A stretch of DNA of 64,000 bases from JAMLJG01 sp035327585 (GTDB taxonomy: Bacteria; Verrucomicrobiota; Kiritimatiellia; CAIVKH01). The notes under the pieces are model-generated. The model searched no databases. It was given only the letters and a program-made list of their open reading frames with translations, and was not told the DNA's origin. The stretch covers positions 9,986-73,985 of the forward strand of contig DAOLDD010000013.1 in assembly GCA_035327585.1 (NCBI GenBank), written 5' to 3'. Made by a program: the position numbers and the translations under genes. The stretch's first letter is position 1. Each line of letters starts with the position of its first letter. This document shows, one piece after another, positions 48,201-57,267 of the stretch.

Positions 48201-51200
48201 TGTGACGCCCGTTGATTTCCAGCCCGCGGGCGGCGGCAATCGGACAACGGACGGCTACAGCACGGTGATCATATCCAATCTGCCTGCCGTGGCGCAGTTG
48301 CGCGTGCGTGTGGCGATGCTGAATAATGCAAGCGGCGAGCGCTGGACTGTTGACGACGTGGTGCTCAGCGGGTCCGCCGGCGGCTATGTGGCCGGTTACT
48401 CAAACCGCACCGTTTCGGGGACCAGCACGACCGTCACCGGTCTCACGGACGGCGTGACGTATTACCTCCGCGTCCGCGCCACGAATGAATATTGCATCAC
48501 CGACAATTCCTCCACGCAGTCCGTGACGACCACGATTGGCGCGGATGTCGCGGCGCCATCACTCTCCGGGTTCAACATCGACGCGGCGAGCTTCACCGAC
48601 TTCCAGATTCGCAATGGGTTCTCCGTCACCGGCCTTGTGTTCGACGCGGGCGGCGTATCCAACGCGACGCACACGCCGTACCTGTTCCTCAAGAACAACT
48701 CGAACAACACGATCCTCGCCTCCAACAAGTTCGATGTCGCGCCCGCGAACGGGACGACGGTGCTGAGTCCCTTGTCGGAAACGGTGCCCGGCGCGGCCTA
48801 CACGAATGTCACGCTGGGCAGCTACACCGGCACGGTCGGCGCGGCGGACCTGGCGGGCAACGTGGCGGTGTCAAATTTCATTTTCTCCGTGATCGACGAC
48901 GATTCCACGCCGCCGACGATTTCGAGCGCGGACTTCACCTACGGCGGGGTTGGCAGCCGCTACTTTGCGATCACTACGAACAGCACCCCGGCCACGGTCA
49001 CCAACCGCGCGGGTACGTTCGCCAACGTTCGCTACACGTTGACGGACGAGGAACTGGCCCAGGCCAACGCCCGCGACCTGCGCTTCGCCTTCGGCGTTCG
49101 CGACGCGGACAGCGGCATCGCGCGCGGCACCGCCGGCACGACGAACACGGTGATGAGTTTCAGCCTCGAAAATGCCGTATCCGGCAACTTCACCAACTAT
49201 CGCGCGGACTTGAGCAGCGCCAACTACACCAACGCCCGCACGACGAACGTCTGGTCGTTCCCCTTGGGCTTCTTCACCGAATCCATCATCAACAACCTGA
49301 TGGCGGCCTCCTCCAACCGCGTCACGATCACCGTGCCGGACGACGACAATGATCGGACCAACGACCAGGCACTGCTGATCAGCGAGACGGTGGGGTGGGT
49401 GACGGCGGTGGATGACGACACGGTTCCGCCGGATTTGTCCAACATCCGGATCGGCGCCGTCGGCGGTTCTGGAGCTGCGGCGCCCGTGTGGGTGGAGACG
49501 ATGGGCACAGTGGGTGGAGCCACAGCCATCGCAGCCTATGAGTCCGCCAATAATTTTGACAACGATGCGCAAACGATGAGCGGTTCGGGCGGATCGGGCG
49601 AAGGCATCTACAGCACGGTCAATTCCAGCGGGTATACCAATGCATCCGGAAGCGCCAATCTTCGCTTCGGGGGCTATGGGCAGTTTCTCCAAATCGATGG
49701 TCTCGACATGAGTACGAACGCCAATGTGTCGATGTCCTTCGGCATCAGCCTTGGCGCGGGCTCGGCAAACAACGACCACATCAAGGCGGAATATTCAACG
49801 AATGGGACCGATTGGGTGGACCTGCCGTTTTCGGTGGATGCGACAACGAGTTGGCAGCTGGTGGAGCCGTCCGGGACCATCCCGTCGTCCGCCGGTTTGA
49901 GTATTCGCCTGCGCCGCACCTCCACCGGGACCGCTGGATGGGACTTCCGAATTGACGATATCACCCTCTATTCCACTGCGCCTTCGGTCACCAACCTCAC
50001 GGACGGCCAGCTTTTCGCCGGCGTCGCGCTCACCGGTCTCGTGCAGGACGCCTACAGCGGCATCTACGGCACCAACCACACCGGTGCGTTTGCGCCCACG
50101 GTGACGGTGTTCAATGCGACCGGCGGGATCGTCTATGGCGCGCGGTTTGCAGGCGGACCGGCCAATGGCGGCGCGCTCACGGCGACGCCGTTCTCGAATC
50201 TGGTATCGCTGGCGACCAACGACATCGCCATCGGCGCGACCTACACCTCGCGCGTGGTGGTTTGGGATTATGATTTCGACCGCACGGGCGACCAGCTTTC
50301 GTCCACGCAGCAGGTGGCCTTCACGGTCATTGACGATGATACCAACGCGCCCGCAGTCAGTGGCTTCAGCCTCGGCGGCGCGACCACAAACTACGACCTG
50401 AGTTTCAGCTCAATCGCCCTCACCGGCACGATCACCGACGCGTCCGGCGTGCAGTACGGCGGCGCCTCCTATTACCTTGTGTTGGGCGGCAGCGGCGTGG
50501 TGCAGAGCAACGCCCTCTTCGCCGGCGCGGGGAACGCCGCGACCGGGACGATCACGGACGCGGGCCTGCTGTGCGGCCAGGATTATACGATTCGCGTCTT
50601 CGCGATCGATGCGGACCTCGACCGCGCGAACGACCAACTCTCGACCACGCAGAACGTCCTCGTCATCCGCACCATCGGCGTCGGCGGCCCGGCGGACTTC
50701 CCGATTGCCAGCAACCTGCTGGTCAACGGGACTGCGGCATCCCCGGCGGTGACGTTGACTGACGCGAACATCGCGACCGGCGGCTGGTCGCTGGCCATGA
50801 ATCTCAGCCATCCCGTGGGCGTCCAGACGAATGCGACCTCGCCGTCGTTCCGTGTAACAAACAGCGTGGGCGAGGTGCTCGGCAGCATCCCGTGGAGCAA
50901 CGGCGTCCTCTCCGGGCAGACCTACTTCTTCACCAACAGCGGCCTACCCGCGGTTTCCTACGCCGCGGTGGAGACCGGCCTGCATCACGTGGTCTGGTCC
51001 GCGCTCAACGCGGGTTCGTGCGTGGCGAACGTGATCGACCGCGGAATCATTGCCGGTGGCACGAACAGCTTCACGGTGGTTGACGACGATTCGGCGCCGC
51101 CGGTCTTGAGCGGATTTGCCGCGCCAGGCGGGGCGACCATTGATGTCTCCGTTGCACTTTCCGGGTTCACGGTCACCGGATTGGTGCAGGATGCCGGCAG

Positions 51201-54200
51201 CGGCGTCGCTTTCACCAGCCGTCCCCCATACTTCCTGTTCCTCAACACGGACGGGGCGGTCCTCGCGAGCAACGCCTTCAGCGGACATACCGAAGGCGCG
51301 GGCCTCGCATCGGCCGTGGCGCTGACCAACTGGTTCAGCGGCCTGACGCTGACCTGCGGCAACAGCTACACCGTGCGCGTCGTGGCAGCGGATGCGGACA
51401 ATGACCGCGCGAGTGACGCTGCCGTGGGGACGAATGACGTCCTCGTGATCGTGACCAGCGGGTCGGACGGCGACGCGCCGACGGCGGCAGACCTCTTCGT
51501 GAACAACACGCCCGCGGCCTCGGCCACGCTTACCGACCAGAATATTGCGACGGGCGGCTGGCGGGTGGCGCTGTCCTTCACGCACATCTCGGGCGACATT
51601 GTGACCAACGGCGTCGATGCGCCGTCCTTTGCGGTGCGGAACGCGGACGCGGTGGATGTATACGGCCTGCTCGCGTGGAGCAACATCACGAAGTCCGGCG
51701 CCACGTACTACGCGACCAATCACCCGATGATGTCGGCCGATACGAACCTCGTGACCACGGGACTCTACACGCTCGTTTGGTCGGCCCGCAGCGAAGGGTT
51801 GTGCTTCGGGCTGACAAATGGGAGCACGCTCGTCTCGCCCGGCACCAACACCTTCCTGGTCGTGGACGACGATGTGACGCCGCCGGACCTGTATGGCGTC
51901 AACGTCGGCGGCGGCACGGGCACGGGCTGCGGCGGATCGGGCGGCAACTGCCCCGATCCCACCCGCACGAACCTGATCGCGGGCGACATCGCGATCTTTG
52001 CCATGAACACGCTCACCACGGGAGGCATCGGAACCAATGTCTTGTTCAATTCCGATTCCTTCGCGTTCGTCACCCTGGTCGACATCCCGACGGGAACCGA
52101 GATCAAATTTACGGATAACGGCTGGCGAAGCAGCACGGCGTCGTTCCGGGCCAACGAAGGCATCCTGACCTGGCGCGCGACGAATTGCGTGCCGGCCGGC
52201 ACGGTGGTCCGGTGGATCGCGACCAATACGCCCGTTTTCAATGTCGGGGTGCTGCAGTCCGTCGCGGGTTCCTTCGCACCCAATATCCAGGGCGAACAAA
52301 TCCTTGCGTATCAGGGGCCGAACAACGCGCCCAACTTCATCTATGCCGTCAACGACCGGTTGGATGGCATCTGGGATATCGATGCCGTGGATTCCCATTC
52401 GTCCGCCCTGCCCCCCGGGCTGATCGACGGCTACACCGCCGTCGCGGTGGGTGAGTTCGACAACATCATCATCGATACGAACAACCTGTCGATCAGCGGC
52501 GGTCGCGATGCGGTGCTGTTCTACATCGGCGGCGCGGACAACTGGATCGGCAGCGACTCCACGCCCTACAACCTGGCGCTCTTCAATTTCACCTTCCCCG
52601 ACCTGTGCGCGGCGGGCGGCGTGATCACGGATGGCGACCTGCTGGCCGGCGGCTGGAGCATCACGGGCTTGGTGCAGGATGTGAACAGCGGCTTGCTCGT
52701 CAGCAATGCGGCCGGCGTCCGCTACATGGTGCTGAACACCAACAGCGGCGTGGTCGTCTCGAATTATTTCACCACGACGTTTGCGTCGGGCTCGACGTTG
52801 TTGCACGGCCTGTCCAACGCCATTCCCGGCGGCGACTACTTTGCGATTCAACTTGGTTCGCTTACCGCGCGCCTGTTCGCCGCGGATGCCGACAACGACC
52901 GTCCGAATGACAGCGCTGAACGCATGACCAACGTCGCCTTCACCGTCGTGGACGACGACACCGATCCTCCGCAGATCGGCTTCTTCTTCGTCAACGGCCA
53001 GACCACGATCACCAACGCCGCCGACCTCCTGTCGATGGTGATTTCCGGCCAGGTCCGCGACGTGACCAGCGGCATCGGCTTCACCTCCGCGCCGCCCACC
53101 TATACCGTGCTCGACTCTCTGGGCTTCACCGTCGCCTCCGGCGGCTTCGCGAACACCCCGGGAACCGAGGGCGCGGGTCTGAACTGGACCAGCATCTGGA
53201 CGGCGCCGATTAATCTCGCGGGCATCGCCGATTGCGGCGTGTACACCGTGCGGGTCACCGTGGCGGACGCGGACAATGACCGCGTTGGCGACCGGCTCCA
53301 GACGAACCTCAACTTCATCATCAGCGTCACGACCGGGACCGGCGAGGAACCGGCCGCGAGCAACCTGCTTGTGAACACTTCGCCCGCGGACGTGGCGACG
53401 CTGACGGACGCCGAACTGGCGGCAGGCGGCTGGGATCTGGCCATGAGCCTGCATCATCCGATCGGCATCCGCTACGACAGCCCGTTCGAGCCCTCCTTCG
53501 AGATACGCGACCCGAACGCGGTCACCGTCATCGGACAGAACTGGACGAACATTGAAACCGTCGGCGGCACCGCCTACGTGACCAACTACGGCCTGCCCGG
53601 CGTGGCCTACGCGAATGTGTTCACCGGTTTCTACACGGTCGCCTGGTCGGCGCGCAGCCAGGGCGCCTGCTACGGCGAGGTGTTCGATGCGCTGTTCATC
53701 GGCGGCACGTCGAATCGACTCCGGGTGGTGGACGACGACACCACGGGCCCCACCGCCGCGAGCAACTTCGTCAACACGGCGGTCCAGTGGACCAACAACC
53801 CGGTCGTGACCTATACGTGGGATACGAGCTCCGTCCACGATGTGTCCGGTGTGTTCGAGTTTCGCATCCGGACGGATGGCCTGGCGCCGACCACGATGGC
53901 GGATGGCGTATCGGCGGGACTGACCAACACCATTACGCTCACCAACCTGAACGAAGGCGTGCTTACCAACTGGCTGTTCGCGATCGATAACGACAACGAT
54001 CGCGCGAACGACCGGGCGATGGGAGCGGCGACAACGACAGTGCTCTATCTCGATTTCACCGCACCGAGCCAGGTGACGGATTTTGTCGCGTCGCCCGGTG
54101 CGATCGATGATACCTCGGAAATCGACCTCACCTGGACGCCCCTGGCTGACGCCGGCAATCCTGACCTGTCGCCGTGGGACACCTACCGGGTGTTCTTCAC

Positions 54201-57200
54201 GCAGGATTCGGGTGATCCGACGACGAACGACGTTTATTTCGACGCCTCAACCTATGCGGATCTCGCGACGAACGCGACCGCGACGCTGACGCTGCAGGGC
54301 CTCTCCATGGGTTCGGAGTATCGCCTGGCCGTGGCCGGTCTCGACCGCGCGGGCAACCTCGGGCCGATCTCCGGTGTGCAGACGGTGACGCTGGGCCAGA
54401 TTGTCATCACCCAGGCGTTCGCCAACGCGCAGTCGCAGCCCGTGCTGAACTGGTTCGGCAATCCCGCCGCCTTCTACGATGTGATCTACGCGGACGCCAC
54501 CGGCTACGCCGCCACGATCAACGCGCAGTGGAAGCTCGCGAAGACGGTGCTTGGCACCAGCTTCACGGACGAGGGTGGCCTCGATGAGGGAACTGCCAAC
54601 GTGCGCGTAGCACCCATGGATCTGCCGAACAAGTGGATGCGTTTCTACCGCGTGGCGGTGGCCAATGCCTGGGTGCCGACGGCGGCGCGGCAGGGCGGGG
54701 CGACGACCTCGGTGGTGGTGGCGCTCAAGACCACGCTGTCCAACGGCTACAACTTCGTCGGCACGGGCATGACGCCATCGGACCCCTCGCTGGCAGGCGT
54801 TTTCGGTACAAACCGGTTGCCCGCGGGCACGATGCTTTCGGACTCCACGAGCATTTCAATTTATGATCCTTCGCCGACCGGTGAAGCGCTGACGAACGCC
54901 TGGTGGCTGCATCAGACGGATGGTTGGCGCTACGAATCCGGGTCCGCCTCCGCGAACACCCAGGCCCTGCCGTATATACTGGCCGGCTACACGGTCACGA
55001 TTCCCTCAAGCGCCACGCCGACAACCAACCTGCTGATGGTCGGCCTCGTGCCGTGGACGAATCCGCCCGTAATCAGCATCTACAGCGGGTACTATCACAT
55101 CGTGTCGCTCAACCTGCCGCGCCCGACGCGATTGGATGAGACGGGCTTCAAGGATGTTCTGCGGTGGGGTGCGGCGCTGCTGGCCGCCGACGAAATCCGT
55201 CTCCTCCAGCGCGGGCCGGGTCCCTTCGAATCGCCCGCCGCCCGGTTCTTCGTCAACACCACGGGCCAGTACCGCCGCGCGACCGGCGGTGTGTCTTCCG
55301 TACCGGCGAATGACTACCTCATCCAGCCGGACGACGCGATCATTCTGCACACGCCGCGCTCGACCAATCTGCTGGCGAATTGGACGATGCCGCTTCCGTT
55401 CGCGCCGCCGGTGTTGCAGCTCACCAATCCGATCAGCGCCGCGCCGATCGTGCTGGCGCAGGCGCCGCTCAGCATCACCGAAACCAGCGCGGTGCTGCGT
55501 GGCAAGGTGACGCCGAACAGCCTGGCCGCGTCCGCGAAAATCCTGTGGGGAACGACGACGAACTACGGCAGCGAAGTGGCCGTGACGAACCTGCCGGCGA
55601 CCAATATCGCCTATGACCTGTCCGGCCAAATCAGCGGGCTGACTACGGGCACGTTGTACTACTTCCGCGTCTGGGCCTCGAACAGCGCCGGCATCAGCCG
55701 GTTCGGAACCGGCCAGTTCATCACGCTGGGTTCCTGTACGAACGCCACGCCGTCCGCCCCCGGCGTTGCGGCGACGGACGGAACGTCCACGAATCATGTC
55801 CAGTTGAGCTGGAGCGACGTCGCTTATGAGGACGGCTATGAGATCTGGCGACACACGATCAACGTCTCCGGCTCCGCCTCGCTGCTCACGACGGTTGGCG
55901 CGAATGCGACGAACTATAACGATTCCAGCGCGACGCCGGGCCAGCAATATTACTACTGGTTGAAGGCCTACAATTGCGCGGGCGACAGCGGTTTCGGTTC
56001 GGGCAATGGCGGGTATCGTCAGCTCGCGACAGTCGCGGGTCTTTCCGCCTCCTACAATACCTACACCAACAAGGTCGTCATCCAGTGGTCGGACATCACT
56101 GGTGAGACCTCGTATGGCATCTGGCGGCACACGTCCGACGCTTCCGGATCAGCGTCCCCGTTGGGCGCGGCCCCCGCGGACGCGCTGGCCTTTACGGATA
56201 CCACGGCAACCGCGGACACGGATTACTACTACTGGGTGCGTGGCAGCAACAACACGAGCGGCACGGTGGGCGCGTTCCCGTCGGGCGGCGCGCTGGGCCG
56301 CCGGTCCAGCATCGGCGTGCCTGTGCTGAGCCTGCCGACGTATTCCAACATATTGACGACGGTGAGCAGCACCGGTGCGACGCTGGGGGCGACGATTGAT
56401 TCGAACGGCGGAGATACGCTCACCGGGCGCGGAACGACATGGGGAACTTCGCCGTCGCCTGTCGGCAATAGTCTCGATCAAGGCGGCACGTCCATCGGCA
56501 CGTTCTCCCATGCCCGCTCGAACATGCCCGCCGGCACGCTGATCTACTTCCGCGGCTGGGCGAGCAACTCAGTCGGCATCGGGTATTCCGGCGATGGCAG
56601 TTTCTGGACCGCGCCGCCGAGGCCCATGGGTCTTTCGTTCACGAACCAGACCACCAACAGCTTCCTCGCCCAATGGTCCGCCGCCACGGGTGCGACGAAC
56701 TACCTGCTCGACGTGTCCACCTCGTCGCTCTTCTCCGTGCATGTGTCAGGCTACAGCAACCGCGAGTTGGGTTCCGTGGTCTCGCATGTCGTGACGAATT
56801 TGCAGTCGGGCATACTGCACTACTGGCGGCTCCGGGCCCAGAACGCGGGCGGCATCGGTCCCTATTCCACGACGAACGAGGGTGTTTCTCTTGTGATCGA
56901 GCCCACCGTGCAATCCACATCGCTGGTCTTCACCAACATCGGCGTTACGAACATGACGGTGTCGTGGACGCCTGGCAATGGGACGCACCGCATGCTGGTG
57001 GGTCGCGCGGGTGGGGGCGTCAACAGCATGCCCGTTGATGGCGCCATGTATACCGGGTCCGCTCATTTCGGGTCGGGCGGGCAGATCGGTTCGGGAAATT
57101 ACGTGCTCTACAGCGGGCTCTCCACCGCCACGTCCGTGAATGTACACGGACTCAGCACCAATACGGCGTATTTCTTCCGCGTGTTCGAGCGGAATGGCAC

Positions 57201-57267
57201 GGATCAGCAGGCCAATTATCTGACCAACAACGCCGCGGGGAATCCAGGCGGAGCGAGCACGCTATGA
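42241..57267 (+). CDS. giant secreted multidomain protein 2 (FN3, six ASH-like repeats, DxDxDR modules)
   Basis: The 5008-aa protein has a signal peptide (RRLLGVLLLVAGTCGAPLARA) and a beta-sandwich (about 34-192) shared with the 876-aa protein. Residues 194-590 are a near-identical tandem pair of about 197-residue FN3-like units. Six choice-of-anchor-D/ASH-like repeats of about 122 residues occupy 970-1704 (EIAVSGNGNNIADG...TITNSGTANLTLG). About seven modules with DxDNDRxxD and DDDTxPP span 2100-3940, with a lamin-tail-like insertion near 3240-3454. The VFGTNRLPAG module (about 4120-4387) is shared with giant 1, and FN3 repeats end the protein. ATG 42241 is preferred over TTG 42232. The stop overlaps the next ATG. 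Confidence 0.85.
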   Translation: MGNGFYRRWKTQYGARRLLGVLLLVAGTCGAPLARAGYTNDWEATSNKTAYGSGNLTVDGITWQLVEALATTGDSSDFKNGTRSARGRGYGVSEITMLGDKSGGVGYVTFQHRRYGTDAQVAWVTEYSTNSGSSWTAIGSTFTPGASVDVFSNNVNIAGNVRIRIRTDSSSGTANRRANFDDIILSDYASVTVPTVTTLAGTATNTTTATVGGNVTDDGGAAVTNRGVVYKTTAGVTIADNKTQSGSGTGSYTVDLTSLSVNTRYYFRAYAQNSEGTSLGSELEFWTWANVPSAPTVDNPTTSSLDVNVNVNGNSASTLFSIQATNSSLFVQTNGTLGASEHWRTDADWGTITVTGLSPSQQYGFRVRAQNGQGTLTAYSTVANGTTSAGSVPPTVTTAAGTATNTTTATVGGNVTADGGATVTNRGVVYKTTAGVAITDNKTQSGSGTGSYTVNLTSLSVNQQYYYRAYAQNSAGDGLGSELSFWTWANVPSAPTVNNPTTSSLDVNVNVNGNPAATIFSIQATNSSLFVQTNGTLGATEHWRTDAAWGTITVTGLDPGQQYGFRVRAQNGQGTLTAYSTVGNGTTLATTPTVTTAVASVTNQMTANSGGNVTADGGATVTNRGVVWALSPATPTVPGAQTTNGTGTGAFTSILTNLTPGATYNYRAFAQNSAGTAYGAQYELATPCFTGAVLGLVASVTNDTSFTAAWTAFAGAGGYTLDVSTNASFSVGGGGLTNVFRETMGSVGGTTTIAAHESADGFDNNDYTMSSGAAANPGDIRATSTSSGYTDPAGNAASGNANVFLTSTSGDYGFSIAGIDTTGYSDLLLSFGYRKESASANASFVVEWSTNNASAWNAITVSNMPAAGATAGWYMISNLAVSASAAGTTNLSLRWVKSGTTAMRLDDVLLQGSAGSPSFIPGYSNRVVAGTSQSVTGLTAGSTYYFRVLATNAYCTSDYSSTQSVTTTVSAPEIAVSGNGNNIADGSVAPAISNHTDFGSASVAGGTVTRTYTITNSGTANLTLGTVTTSGTHAADFIVTAQPSSPVTPGGSTTFQVQFDPSATGTRSATVSFTNNDADENPFNFAIQGTGTAPEIAVSGNGNDIADGDSTPSLTDHTDFGDVLVDGGTLTRTYTITNSGNENLTLGTVTTSGTHAADFIVTAQPSSPVAPGGSTTFQVQFNPSAVGTRTAEVSFTNNDADENPFNFTIQGTGTAPEIAVSGNGTDIADGDNTPSTLDGTDFGSVLVGNHVDQVFVITNSGTASLTVGNVTTSGTHAADFIVTAQPSSPVAAGGSTTFTLRFLPGASGVRSAAVSFTNGDSDEDPFNFSVQGNGVLAAPNIVLLGTNGATIAKDDVTPDVADGTDFGSANVIGGTVTRTFTITNNGTASLTISGITTSGTHAADFEVTTAPGGSVAAGATTTFVVTFDPADRGLREATFSIANNDGPNNPYTFAVQGTGLAPEIAVSGNGNNIADGSVTPALSNHTDFGSADIAGGTVTRTFTITNIGNASLTIGSVSTSGAHAADFIVTVQPAGTLAVSNSTTFQVQFDPFVAGTRSATLSFSNGDPDRDPFSFDIEGTGVVNPEIAVLGTNGALVADGDNTPSFADGTDFGATAVTGGQVDRTLFITNSGSGALTITGVTTSGAHAADFVVVSWPALVDAGARSNLVLRFDPTASGVRTAAVVIASDDADEASYDFAVRGTGQVPPTVTTTIASATNQTTATAGGNVTADGFATVTNRGVVWALSPATPTVPGAQTTNGTGTGSYSATLTNLIPGATYNYRAFAQNSAGTSYGAQTNLTTPCFSGVVTGLVVTVTNETSFTAAWSNFAGATGYALDVATVSNFSGAASTIGQQDFEASPASPVATYSASGGGIVTGDSASGDRPASSPFASSGTNAYSVNNGSATITFDAVDTSGSSDLTLSMRVASFSIASTGNGADAGDIVTVSISPDNGATYYSTLRILGNNNAYWSYAGGTGVATTDYDGDVTPVDFQPAGGGNRTTDGYSTVIISNLPAVAQLRVRVAMLNNASGERWTVDDVVLSGSAGGYVAGYSNRTVSGTSTTVTGLTDGVTYYLRVRATNEYCITDNSSTQSVTTTIGADVAAPSLSGFNIDAASFTDFQIRNGFSVTGLVFDAGGVSNATHTPYLFLKNNSNNTILASNKFDVAPANGTTVLSPLSETVPGAAYTNVTLGSYTGTVGAADLAGNVAVSNFIFSVIDDDSTPPTISSADFTYGGVGSRYFAITTNSTPATVTNRAGTFANVRYTLTDEELAQANARDLRFAFGVRDADSGIARGTAGTTNTVMSFSLENAVSGNFTNYRADLSSANYTNARTTNVWSFPLGFFTESIINNLMAASSNRVTITVPDDDNDRTNDQALLISETVGWVTAVDDDTVPPDLSNIRIGAVGGSGAAAPVWVETMGTVGGATAIAAYESANNFDNDAQTMSGSGGSGEGIYSTVNSSGYTNASGSANLRFGGYGQFLQIDGLDMSTNANVSMSFGISLGAGSANNDHIKAEYSTNGTDWVDLPFSVDATTSWQLVEPSGTIPSSAGLSIRLRRTSTGTAGWDFRIDDITLYSTAPSVTNLTDGQLFAGVALTGLVQDAYSGIYGTNHTGAFAPTVTVFNATGGIVYGARFAGGPANGGALTATPFSNLVSLATNDIAIGATYTSRVVVWDYDFDRTGDQLSSTQQVAFTVIDDDTNAPAVSGFSLGGATTNYDLSFSSIALTGTITDASGVQYGGASYYLVLGGSGVVQSNALFAGAGNAATGTITDAGLLCGQDYTIRVFAIDADLDRANDQLSTTQNVLVIRTIGVGGPADFPIASNLLVNGTAASPAVTLTDANIATGGWSLAMNLSHPVGVQTNATSPSFRVTNSVGEVLGSIPWSNGVLSGQTYFFTNSGLPAVSYAAVETGLHHVVWSALNAGSCVANVIDRGIIAGGTNSFTVVDDDSAPPVLSGFAAPGGATIDVSVALSGFTVTGLVQDAGSGVAFTSRPPYFLFLNTDGAVLASNAFSGHTEGAGLASAVALTNWFSGLTLTCGNSYTVRVVAADADNDRASDAAVGTNDVLVIVTSGSDGDAPTAADLFVNNTPAASATLTDQNIATGGWRVALSFTHISGDIVTNGVDAPSFAVRNADAVDVYGLLAWSNITKSGATYYATNHPMMSADTNLVTTGLYTLVWSARSEGLCFGLTNGSTLVSPGTNTFLVVDDDVTPPDLYGVNVGGGTGTGCGGSGGNCPDPTRTNLIAGDIAIFAMNTLTTGGIGTNVLFNSDSFAFVTLVDIPTGTEIKFTDNGWRSSTASFRANEGILTWRATNCVPAGTVVRWIATNTPVFNVGVLQSVAGSFAPNIQGEQILAYQGPNNAPNFIYAVNDRLDGIWDIDAVDSHSSALPPGLIDGYTAVAVGEFDNIIIDTNNLSISGGRDAVLFYIGGADNWIGSDSTPYNLALFNFTFPDLCAAGGVITDGDLLAGGWSITGLVQDVNSGLLVSNAAGVRYMVLNTNSGVVVSNYFTTTFASGSTLLHGLSNAIPGGDYFAIQLGSLTARLFAADADNDRPNDSAERMTNVAFTVVDDDTDPPQIGFFFVNGQTTITNAADLLSMVISGQVRDVTSGIGFTSAPPTYTVLDSLGFTVASGGFANTPGTEGAGLNWTSIWTAPINLAGIADCGVYTVRVTVADADNDRVGDRLQTNLNFIISVTTGTGEEPAASNLLVNTSPADVATLTDAELAAGGWDLAMSLHHPIGIRYDSPFEPSFEIRDPNAVTVIGQNWTNIETVGGTAYVTNYGLPGVAYANVFTGFYTVAWSARSQGACYGEVFDALFIGGTSNRLRVVDDDTTGPTAASNFVNTAVQWTNNPVVTYTWDTSSVHDVSGVFEFRIRTDGLAPTTMADGVSAGLTNTITLTNLNEGVLTNWLFAIDNDNDRANDRAMGAATTTVLYLDFTAPSQVTDFVASPGAIDDTSEIDLTWTPLADAGNPDLSPWDTYRVFFTQDSGDPTTNDVYFDASTYADLATNATATLTLQGLSMGSEYRLAVAGLDRAGNLGPISGVQTVTLGQIVITQAFANAQSQPVLNWFGNPAAFYDVIYADATGYAATINAQWKLAKTVLGTSFTDEGGLDEGTANVRVAPMDLPNKWMRFYRVAVANAWVPTAARQGGATTSVVVALKTTLSNGYNFVGTGMTPSDPSLAGVFGTNRLPAGTMLSDSTSISIYDPSPTGEALTNAWWLHQTDGWRYESGSASANTQALPYILAGYTVTIPSSATPTTNLLMVGLVPWTNPPVISIYSGYYHIVSLNLPRPTRLDETGFKDVLRWGAALLAADEIRLLQRGPGPFESPAARFFVNTTGQYRRATGGVSSVPANDYLIQPDDAIILHTPRSTNLLANWTMPLPFAPPVLQLTNPISAAPIVLAQAPLSITETSAVLRGKVTPNSLAASAKILWGTTTNYGSEVAVTNLPATNIAYDLSGQISGLTTGTLYYFRVWASNSAGISRFGTGQFITLGSCTNATPSAPGVAATDGTSTNHVQLSWSDVAYEDGYEIWRHTINVSGSASLLTTVGANATNYNDSSATPGQQYYYWLKAYNCAGDSGFGSGNGGYRQLATVAGLSASYNTYTNKVVIQWSDITGETSYGIWRHTSDASGSASPLGAAPADALAFTDTTATADTDYYYWVRGSNNTSGTVGAFPSGGALGRRSSIGVPVLSLPTYSNILTTVSSTGATLGATIDSNGGDTLTGRGTTWGTSPSPVGNSLDQGGTSIGTFSHARSNMPAGTLIYFRGWASNSVGIGYSGDGSFWTAPPRPMGLSFTNQTTNSFLAQWSAATGATNYLLDVSTSSLFSVHVSGYSNRELGSVVSHVVTNLQSGILHYWRLRAQNAGGIGPYSTTNEGVSLVIEPTVQSTSLVFTNIGVTNMTVSWTPGNGTHRMLVGRAGGGVNSMPVDGAMYTGSAHFGSGGQIGSGNYVLYSGLSTATSVNVHGLSTNTAYFFRVFERNGTDQQANYLTNNAAGNPGGASTL

